Of a stretch of 6,647 nucleotides of DNA, positions 1 through 5,237 are shown piece after piece. The number at the start of each line of letters is the position of its first letter. Positions within the stretch are counted from its first letter, which is position 1. The notes under the pieces are model-generated. The model had not been told where the DNA came from and searched no databases. It saw only the letters and a program-made list of their open reading frames with translations. The position numbers were made by a program, and so were the translations under genes. Source of the DNA: Elusimicrobiales bacterium (lineage in GTDB: Bacteria; Elusimicrobiota; Elusimicrobia; Elusimicrobiales; Elusimicrobiaceae). Location: positions 1-6,647 of the forward strand of contig JAUNWB010000072.1 in the NCBI GenBank assembly GCA_030540535.1, in the 5' to 3' direction.

Positions 1-25
1 AAAAAGCGAGGGATTGGCCCCTCAC
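1..25 (-). terminator. Rho-independent terminator of the small RNA
   Basis: Read on the minus strand this is a 7-bp stem, GUGAGGG paired with CCCUCGC (one G-U pair), closing a 6-nt loop GCCAAU and followed at once by a run of five or more U that reaches the window edge. The stem occupies 19-25 and 6-12, and the U-run 1-5. This is the classical intrinsic-terminator layout. It ends the RNA started by the promoter at 144-171. It could also stop read-through from the gene at 195-1742, which has no convincing terminator of its own. The U-run may continue beyond the window. Confidence 0.8.
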
Positions 26-137
26 CGCCCGGGCAGACCTTTACTGCGGCCTCCCGTATACCTTGCAACTATAATAAAAAGTGCCGTTGTTCGAAGATGG
101 TCCCCCACTCCGTAACAACTTGCCTAGATACGTCCTT
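1..137 (-). ncRNA. Structured small RNA of unassigned family, or a leader RNA ending in a terminator
   Basis: A promoter (144-171) and an intrinsic terminator (1-25) bracket about 137 nt with no credible reading frame. The transcript folds well by eye. A long hairpin at 120-85 pairs GUUGUU with AACAAC, CGGA with UUCG and GUGG with CCAU around a GGGA (GNRA-type) tetraloop. Outer pairings GCAA/UUGC and CGUAU/AUACG enclose this hairpin plus a U/A-rich single strand (about 69-84). A second hairpin at 31-55 pairs GGGAGGCC with GGUCUGCCC (one bulge) around GCAGUAAA, and the terminator stem follows. Some segments recall 5S rRNA, for example UUCGAACAACGGCA near 81-94, but the 5' strand of 5S helix III is missing, so I do not call it 5S. 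I see no tmRNA, SRP RNA, RNase P or common riboswitch signature. Because the window ends at the U-run, a terminating leader of a gene to the left is also possible. The start near 137 is inferred from the -10 box. Confidence 0.6.
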
Positions 138-143
138 ACTTTT

Positions 144-171
144 ATTATACAATTAAATCCGTTTTTTTCAA
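144..171 (-). promoter_or_regulatory. Sigma-70-type promoter for the small RNA
   Basis: On the minus strand there is a perfect -10 box TATAAT (149-144) and a -35 box TTGAAA (171-166), one base off TTGACA, separated by 16 nt. The expected start is an A near 137. The promoter sits just past the stop codon of the gene at 195-1742 and points away from it, so the RNA has its own transcription start. No operator or other regulatory repeat was seen around it. Confidence 0.75.
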
Positions 172-194
172 GGGGAAATTTACGCTTTTATGCG

Positions 195-1742
195 CTAATC
201 CACATTTCCGATCCACAGGTTGCTGCCGCCCCAATTTAATTCCGAAAAGAAACCGCTGGCGTCGGGATTGCGGGGTTTTCCGTCTTCCGTGCTGATGTTA
301 AAAGTTTCCCCCACCAGTTGGCCGATGGCGTCTGCCCCACACCCTTCCGCACAGTCCCCGCCTTTGTATTCTTCCGACTTTTTGCCGCGTACTTCTTCAT
401 GGCAGGCAGCCTGCTCTTCCGGCGTGGCAAGCGCGTTACATTTTTTGTCTTCTTCTTCACAATAAGAAGAAAAAGAAGAAAAGCGGTCCTCTAACTTATT
501 GGTAGTACAGGCACCTTCGGTAATCGAAATACTGCATTTACCTTTTAATGTTGCACCATAAGCCTTATTTACTTCGGCACATGCACGCTTTGCCTCATTC
601 AGGTGGACACTATACTGGCCCCCGGCCCCGGCGACATCACCGCAGGTAGCAGGGAAGGAACCTTTAATCTGCACAATGTGCCCACGCGCATTCTTTTTCA
701 AATCGCCCACCTTCTCTCCGACCGAGGACATAGCCTCCTGGCATTCTTTATCCTGCTCCAAATATTTTTTAACGCTGTCCATGTCGGCCACGACGTCATC
801 CGGATTGATACCCACGCCCGAAAAACCGGAAGCCGAAAAAACGGACTTCGGCATTTCCGCATTATCAAAACTGGCGGAAGCCAATGTTTTTTTAAGCACC
901 GGGTTAGACGTTCGGCGCGCCGTTTTGCCGTATAACCAAGCGTGGTACAAATCTTTATGGGCGCGGCTGTTGCCTAATTCCTGCACACCGCCCAACTTAG
1001 AGAGCATCCCGCCCTTATCTATATTTTTAGCGATGTTGGCAAGCCCCGGATCCGAACGCGTGGCTTTATCCACCAAACGGCCCATCCAATCATCCGGCCC
1101 GGCACCGGCGATATTCGGGTTTTTAATTTTTTTCAGCGTGCCCACGGAATTAAATCCGTCCGTTTTATCACGTGTAACGGCAGCGGCATCCGCCCCGAAA
1201 TACACTTCCGAGGTTTGAACCGCATTAGCCTGGGTGGACGCGGAAACCTTCGTATTCCCAATTTTGATATCAGACGGCTTCTTGTTTTCCCCTGTATCAA
1301 AGGAATAGTAGGAACCTTTTAACACATCTTGCGGCTGACCTTTACGGGCCAGAGAAGAATTTACGGCACGCAAATTGATTAGTTTATTTTGCGCCTTGGC
1401 GGCAGAGGCCGTCAAGAAACCGCCGCCCTCGCCGAAAATGGAAACGGCGTCCGGGTCCGGCAGTTCCCCGCGCAGGATTTTTTGATGTTCATTCCAAGAA
1501 AATAACGCCCGCAGGAGCGAAATTTTTTGGGTTTCATCCGGCGTATACCCCATAGCATAAGCCAAGTTGCGAAGGAAAGGAATTTTACCCACAGGCACAA
1601 AACCGCCGATAAAAAGTAAAACCAAAAAGAAAACGAGCAGCATCCACGCTTTTTTAGACGAAAAAGCGTCTTTAGTTTCCTGCCATAAATGCACAAAAAG
1701 CGGTTGCTTTTCCTGCTGTTCGTTTTCGTTTTGATTCTGCAT
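195..1742 (-). CDS. Membrane-anchored protein with a ten-cysteine C-terminal domain, function unknown
   Basis: The 515-aa protein begins with a polar, Gln/Asn/Glu-rich cytoplasmic-looking tail. KK at 30-31 and one hydrophobic segment at about 32-50 follow, with no signal-peptidase site seen, so it is probably a signal anchor with the rest exported. Residues 60-330 are mixed and partly helical. They include an LTASA box at 110-114 and a block at 262-310 that weakly resembles blocks in the other large proteins of the cluster. All ten cysteines (334, 367, 388, 403, 412, 428, 435, 447, 464, 468) lie in the last third and none before, which suggests a disulfide-bonded exported domain. The C-terminus is Gly/Asn/Trp-rich. 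The ATG at 1742 has an AGGGG Shine-Dalgarno 6 nt upstream. The gene is last in the cluster, 65 nt after its neighbour and behind a terminator-like hairpin, so it may be expressed at a lower or separate level. I do not recognise the family. Confidence 0.9.
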   Translation of the reverse strand: MQNQNENEQQEKQPLFVHLWQETKDAFSSKKAWMLLVFFLVLLFIGGFVPVGKIPFLRNLAYAMGYTPDETQKISLLRALFSWNEHQKILRGELPDPDAVSIFGEGGGFLTASAAKAQNKLINLRAVNSSLARKGQPQDVLKGSYYSFDTGENKKPSDIKIGNTKVSASTQANAVQTSEVYFGADAAAVTRDKTDGFNSVGTLKKIKNPNIAGAGPDDWMGRLVDKATRSDPGLANIAKNIDKGGMLSKLGGVQELGNSRAHKDLYHAWLYGKTARRTSNPVLKKTLASASFDNAEMPKSVFSASGFSGVGINPDDVVADMDSVKKYLEQDKECQEAMSSVGEKVGDLKKNARGHIVQIKGSFPATCGDVAGAGGQYSVHLNEAKRACAEVNKAYGATLKGKCSISITEGACTTNKLEDRFSSFSSYCEEEDKKCNALATPEEQAACHEEVRGKKSEEYKGGDCAEGCGADAIGQLVGETFNISTEDGKPRNPDASGFFSELNWGGSNLWIGNVD

Positions 1743-1755
1743 AATGAACCCCTAC

Positions 1756-1792
1756 AAAAATACGCAGAGGAGCCGCCAACGCGGCCCCTCTG
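1756..1792 (-). terminator. Intergenic hairpin with a U-run, probable partial terminator
   Basis: On the minus strand CAGAGG pairs with CCUCUG and GCCGC with GCGGC around the loop GUUG, with one G/A-type internal mismatch. This gives an 11-bp, very GC-rich stem at 1765-1792. Four bases (CGUA) separate it from five U (1760-1756). The offset U-run makes it a weaker terminator than the one at 1-25. It lies between the genes at 1808-3352 and 195-1742, and the latter's ribosome binding site begins right after the U-run. It could end most transcripts, or act as an attenuator or a 3'-end stabilising structure that sets the ratio of the two proteins. I found no convincing promoter in the gap. Confidence 0.6.
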
Positions 1793-1807
1793 AAATAGTC
1801 TGTTTAA

Positions 1808-3352
1808 TTACTCGTTCGCCGCTTTACTGATTACCTGTTGTGCCATCGTACTGCCCCCGGCAACTCCAGCTTGTTTTAATACGCCTAAAACCTGCCCCTG
1901 GAACTTGGCTATATCAGTAGAAAAGACCTGGGCTTTCATAGCCTTGACACCCGTAATAGTCAAAGCCGCCACAGCACCCAACGAAGCGACAGTGGATAAA
2001 ATAGGCATAAAGCCGCCACCATATTTACTCATATAATCAATAGCAAATCCAAGAACAGTGAAAGCATAAGCACCGGTTAAAGCAATAGCGCCCCATCCCA
2101 AAGCCATACTGAGTCTGCCTTTAGCCATCATCATCGCACCGGCAGTTTTGCCCCAAGGGAGAGCCATCATAGCTTTACCCAGCATCATTTGCATACGTCC
2201 TTTTAAAATCAACCCACCCGCAAATGCCATTGTGCCTAAAGCCGCAGCTACCAAAGCCAACGTCATCCACAATAATCGGGTTCGCGCCTTACTGCGGGCT
2301 GCCGCCGTATTTTCTTGTTTCTGTCCCCAATCTCCAAGTGCTTTTAAGTTACGTGATTCCGGCGTAGCAAAATCAGCCGAACCCGTGGTCGTCGTATCAG
2401 CACCGCTTTCAATACTCATACCGGCCGTAGTGGCGGAATTGGCTAAAAAGGGTTTCGCCCCCGCAACTACGCCTCTGTTACGGTCCTTAGCGACATCGGC
2501 CGACATTTTAGAGATTTTCTTCAAATCATCCGCCTCATTTACCCGGCGGCCCCCACGGCCAACGGAAGCATTCCGCCCCCCCGCCACAAAATGAGAAGGA
2601 CCCGTCTGCGCGCCGGATAAGCCGCTATAAGCCGAAACAACATTGGAACCGCTAGGCATCGCGCCGGAAAACTGATAACCTTCCGAGCCGGAAGAACGGG
2701 AGCCCGAGGCACCGCCCCGGCCGCCAGCCGAGCCGCCGGCGCTTCCACCGCCAATAGAGCCGGACGCGGCATTAAAGGCATTACCGGAGGCGCGGGCCAT
2801 AGAAGCGGAAGCTAAGCGGGCGCCGGAAGAATCTCCGGCCGGAGCTTGACCGCCCGTTGCACCTTGGGCGACAGAAGAAGAACTTACACCCGGCACAGAA
2901 GCACGGGTAGACGGGCTTCCTCCGCCGACTTCCACCATATCCACCCCGCCGGACCCAAGTCCGTCAGTAGCAGAGGTAGCCGCCGCAGCCCCGGCACCGG
3001 GAACCGATACCGTACGGCCTAAATTATCTACAGCCGTTAAACCAAAATCATTCTTGGAACGGGTCCCTTCCAAACGTTCCCTGTCCGCCCCAACAGCCAC
3101 GCCTTTGCTTCCGGCCCGGTTTTGGATGTTCATGGAAGAAAGCATCCCATCCGCACGGCGGTTTAAACCTTCGTACGAAGAAGAAGCGGAAACGGAAGAC
3201 AAGGTTCTGATAGGAGTATCCTTATCCAAAATCTGGTCCGTTTTAAACGCCCCATAAGTTGCCATTAATCCAACCCCGGCAATAGTAAGCATTTGGGGGG
3301 CGCCTACTACCAATTTTCCCGCTTTACTTGTTAAGAAATGAAGGATTTTCAT
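1808..3352 (-). CDS. Multi-pass membrane protein with long Gly/Ser/Ala-rich region, paralogue of the 3646-5205 product
   Basis: The 514-aa protein starts with a short amphipathic stretch containing T-S-K-A-G-K and a membrane segment at about 14-35. A long low-complexity part (50-270) follows, very rich in Gly, Ser and Ala around 195-225. It contains QAPAG (169-173), LASAS (180-184) and SGNAFN (189-194). A conserved block at 274-343 includes SADVAKDRNR and ends in L-x-D-W-G. Membrane segments follow at about 359-383, 417-438 and 448-471. Between the first two of these lies a cationic methionine-rich stretch (384-416, nine Met). The tail is amphipathic. The same motifs occur in the same order in the 519-aa protein at 3646-5205, so the two are duplicates diverged well beyond DNA similarity. 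The ATG at 3352 has TAGGAG 6 nt upstream. The preceding gene's stop lies inside that site. Function unknown. Confidence 0.92.
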   Translation of the reverse strand: MKILHFLTSKAGKLVVGAPQMLTIAGVGLMATYGAFKTDQILDKDTPIRTLSSVSASSSYEGLNRRADGMLSSMNIQNRAGSKGVAVGADRERLEGTRSKNDFGLTAVDNLGRTVSVPGAGAAAATSATDGLGSGGVDMVEVGGGSPSTRASVPGVSSSSVAQGATGGQAPAGDSSGARLASASMARASGNAFNAASGSIGGGSAGGSAGGRGGASGSRSSGSEGYQFSGAMPSGSNVVSAYSGLSGAQTGPSHFVAGGRNASVGRGGRRVNEADDLKKISKMSADVAKDRNRGVVAGAKPFLANSATTAGMSIESGADTTTTGSADFATPESRNLKALGDWGQKQENTAAARSKARTRLLWMTLALVAAALGTMAFAGGLILKGRMQMMLGKAMMALPWGKTAGAMMMAKGRLSMALGWGAIALTGAYAFTVLGFAIDYMSKYGGGFMPILSTVASLGAVAALTITGVKAMKAQVFSTDIAKFQGQVLGVLKQAGVAGGSTMAQQVISKAANE

Positions 3353-3358
3353 AACGTT

Positions 3359-3364
3359 CTCCTA
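3359..3364 (-). promoter_or_regulatory. Ribosome binding site overlapping the upstream stop codon
   Basis: The minus-strand TAGGAG is both the Shine-Dalgarno of the gene starting at 3352 (spacing 6 nt) and the end of the preceding 90-codon gene, whose TAG stop is its first three bases. A ribosome finishing the small gene is therefore placed directly on the next start, which predicts translational coupling. It also fixes the ATG at 3352 as the start. Confidence 0.8.
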
Positions 3365-3634
3365 TTTTTTCACGCCGTCCACCGCGTTTTGAACACGGTT
3401 CTGCGGGTGTTGTTGCTGTTCCAACATATTGCGGTACGCCGCGGCCCGGCGGGCACGCTCTTCTTTCAGTTGTTGCTCTTCCTGCAACGCTTGAAAACGG
3501 GCGTTTATTTGACGGCCTTCCATAAATATCGTCAGCCCCCAGCCAAGCCACAGAGCAAGCAGCGTCAAAACTATTATCCGGCCTATAAAATTACGCCGGT
3601 TCCAAGGTTCTATAATAATCTTTCCAATTTGCAT
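3362..3634 (-). CDS. Small single-pass membrane protein with coiled-coil-like tail
   Basis: The 90-aa protein has an N-terminal region with basic residues (RR at 13-14, R19), one hydrophobic segment at about 19-38 containing LWLGWG, and a highly charged Gln/Glu/Arg/Ala-rich helix at about 41-76 likely to form a coiled coil. The positive-inside rule suggests the N-terminus is in the cytoplasm and the coil outside. The shape resembles bitopic FtsL/FtsB-type proteins, but I see no sequence reason to assign it there. It is a real gene: GAGG lies 6 nt before its ATG, it starts 11 nt after the upstream stop, and its own stop is embedded in the next gene's ribosome binding site. Its place between two paralogous membrane proteins suggests a partner or bridging subunit of the same complex (inference). 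Confidence 0.82.
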   Translation of the reverse strand: MQIGKIIIEPWNRRNFIGRIIVLTLLALWLGWGLTIFMEGRQINARFQALQEEQQLKEERARRAAAYRNMLEQQQHPQNRVQNAVDGVKK

Positions 3635-3645
3635 AAGTCGCCTCG

Positions 3646-5205
3646 TTATTTACTTGTAGACGCAGCAGCTTCTTCCTCAGAACCTTGCAAGCCGCCTTCC
3701 ACACTGGGCGTACCGGAACTTTGACCAGCCATAAAACCGCCCATTATCGAACCGCCAATGGTAAGCCCTAATATTGTACCGGCATGCTTTGTGATTAATT
3801 TATGCGCTCCGCTAAGGAAGAACGAAGACCACACCCCGGCGATTAAAACACCCGTGGTTATCATCGCGGCCGTAGAATAACCCGTAGAGCCATAGTTTTT
3901 TGCATACGCCATGGCTTTAGCAAACCCAACCGCACAAAACGCCGTTGCAGCCGCTGCTAAAACAAGAGCTAAAATTAATCCGACGGGAATACCTAAAACC
4001 GTAATATGTTTAATAAAAGGAATGGTAGCCGCAGCAGCAACTGCCGTTCCAATAGCGATCCACAGCCAAGTCTGCATGCTGTGGCGGTCTTTATCACGCT
4101 GACTGACATAATCATCAATGCCGGCACCCCAGGTTTTAATACCGCGCAAGTTAGCATCATAGTCTTGGTTGAAATCTTTGGAACCCTGCCCCTGCCCGGT
4201 AGTAACATTGTCAGAAGAAATCATCATACCGCCGGAAACTTTAGTGCTTGCCAAAAAGGCCCGTGCGCCTTCCACGGCGGAACGGTTTTTATTTTTGGCG
4301 GCATCCGCGGAACGGCGGCGGATAAAATCCAAATCACGGCCGTCTTTAGACGTGCGGGAATTTTGCACGGACGCATCCCGTCCGTCGCCAATCATGCTGT
4401 TATTGCCAAAAGAAGAGCGGGCCCGCATGCTGGAACCTTCTCTCATCATTCTGGCAGCTTGCGCCTGCGCGGAAGCCATTACATCTCCCGCTTGTTTAGC
4501 GGCATCTGCCGCCGAAACGGAACCTTTATTTTTTCCGCTGTCCTGCACGGCAAAAGAAGAATTAAACGCGTTTCCTGAAGAACCGCCGGTTGCCTTAGAA
4601 GACCCCCAGTTTTTAGACGCACTGGCTAAAGCCGGAGCCCCCGCAGGAGCCTGCCCCGGCGCAGCCGCCTGAGCCTGCTGTTGTGCCTGCGCCTGGGCCT
4701 GGGAAATCATATCGGTTACGCCCGCCATACTTTGCTGCATAGCGGCCATAGGGTTATTTTTTAAATCAAACTCATTGGCAACGTTCGCCCCGGTGCCTAA
4801 ACCTTCCGTACCGCCCATTTGATAGGCTTGGGTGGGAGCGGAAGAAGCTACAGACGCGGAATAATCCGGCGCATATTCGGCCATTTCTTCCGCCGCCAGC
4901 TGGGACATTTCCTGCCGTTCCAAACGTTTCAACGTATTGGCGGAAATTTGCATGGACGACTGGGACTCTCCGCCCCCGGCATATGAACCGCCGGCATAAG
5001 CGCCCGTATTCGCACCTGCCACATAAACCACTTCGCCGGAATCATACGCCGCGGGAGTAAACGTATTGTTGGTTTCCGCGGGAGAATCCAAGTACTGCCA
5101 GGCGGCGACACCCGCCACCCCGACCACGGCCGTCAGCCCCACCGTCTGCATGGCGGAGAGAGCCACTTTCCCGGCCCGGCCCGTTATCCATTTAAAGATA
5201 TTCAT
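3646..5205 (-). CDS. Multi-pass membrane protein with Ala/Gln/Gly-rich region, paralogue of the 1808-3352 product
   Basis: The 519-aa protein has an N-terminal amphipathic stretch with T-G-R-A-G-K and a membrane segment at about 14-36. A Gly/Tyr/Ser-rich part (50-85) and a helical Glu-rich part (90-112) follow. Next comes an Ala/Gln repeat (about 168-182) leading into QAPAG (185-189), LASAS (193-197) and SGNAFN (210-215). The conserved block at 288-360 includes SADAAKNKNR and ends in L-x-x-I-K-T-W-G. About four C-terminal membrane segments follow (379-397, 401-428, 444-466, 475-494), then an acidic tail. Motif order matches the 514-aa protein encoded at 1808-3352. If the first segment spans the membrane from the inside, the low-complexity part is exported. 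The start is firm: a perfect AGGAGG lies 5 nt upstream of the ATG at 5205. The gene follows its upstream neighbour by 32 nt. No known family recognised. Confidence 0.92.
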   Translation of the reverse strand: MNIFKWITGRAGKVALSAMQTVGLTAVVGVAGVAAWQYLDSPAETNNTFTPAAYDSGEVVYVAGANTGAYAGGSYAGGGESQSSMQISANTLKRLERQEMSQLAAEEMAEYAPDYSASVASSAPTQAYQMGGTEGLGTGANVANEFDLKNNPMAAMQQSMAGVTDMISQAQAQAQQQAQAAAPGQAPAGAPALASASKNWGSSKATGGSSGNAFNSSFAVQDSGKNKGSVSAADAAKQAGDVMASAQAQAARMMREGSSMRARSSFGNNSMIGDGRDASVQNSRTSKDGRDLDFIRRRSADAAKNKNRSAVEGARAFLASTKVSGGMMISSDNVTTGQGQGSKDFNQDYDANLRGIKTWGAGIDDYVSQRDKDRHSMQTWLWIAIGTAVAAAATIPFIKHITVLGIPVGLILALVLAAAATAFCAVGFAKAMAYAKNYGSTGYSTAAMITTGVLIAGVWSSFFLSGAHKLITKHAGTILGLTIGGSIMGGFMAGQSSGTPSVEGGLQGSEEEAAASTSK

Positions 5206-5210
5206 AAATT

Positions 5211-5216
5211 CCTCCT
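5211..5216 (-). promoter_or_regulatory. Perfect Shine-Dalgarno of the gene at 3646-5205
   Basis: The minus strand reads AGGAGG, then AATTT, then ATG at 5205. This is the strongest ribosome binding site in the window and it decides the start. The 32-nt gap around it holds no hairpin or promoter-like element, supporting co-transcription with the gene at 5238-6641. Confidence 0.85.
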
Positions 5217-5237
5217 AAAATAGAAAAATGCAAAAAA

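Noticed and set aside
70..75. TATAAT on the plus strand
   Set aside because: No -35-like box at proper distance, and it lies within the minus-strand RNA.
24..108. A GTG-started frame of about 28 codons on the minus strand inside the small RNA
   Set aside because: There is no Shine-Dalgarno, the start lies inside the long hairpin and the frame ends in the terminator stem, so it is better explained as non-coding.
1..137. A tracrRNA-like molecule for a type II CRISPR system
   Set aside because: The 3' end has stacked hairpins like some tracrRNAs, but the 5' part pairs with itself and there is no CRISPR repeat or Cas gene in the window.
174..210. Inverted repeat around the stop codon at 195 (GGAAAT with ATTTCC, inner CGC with GCG) as a terminator
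   Set aside because: Short A/T-rich stems with a large internal loop and no U-run after the stem on the minus strand.
168..215. FtsL/FtsB identity or secretion-system names (VirB6/TrbL-like) for the small and multi-pass proteins (genes at 3362-3634, 1808-3352 and 3646-5205)
   Set aside because: Only overall shape agrees (single-pass coil, several C-terminal membrane segments); no family motif is visible, so no name or gene symbol was given.
676..1218. Plus-strand open frame of 180 codons, and similar ones at 603-935, 2148-2594, 4006-4578 and 4169-4672
   Set aside because: They lie antisense within long minus-strand genes that have good ribosome binding sites, membrane segments and paralogous motifs; their own translations show no coherent domain, so they are shadows.
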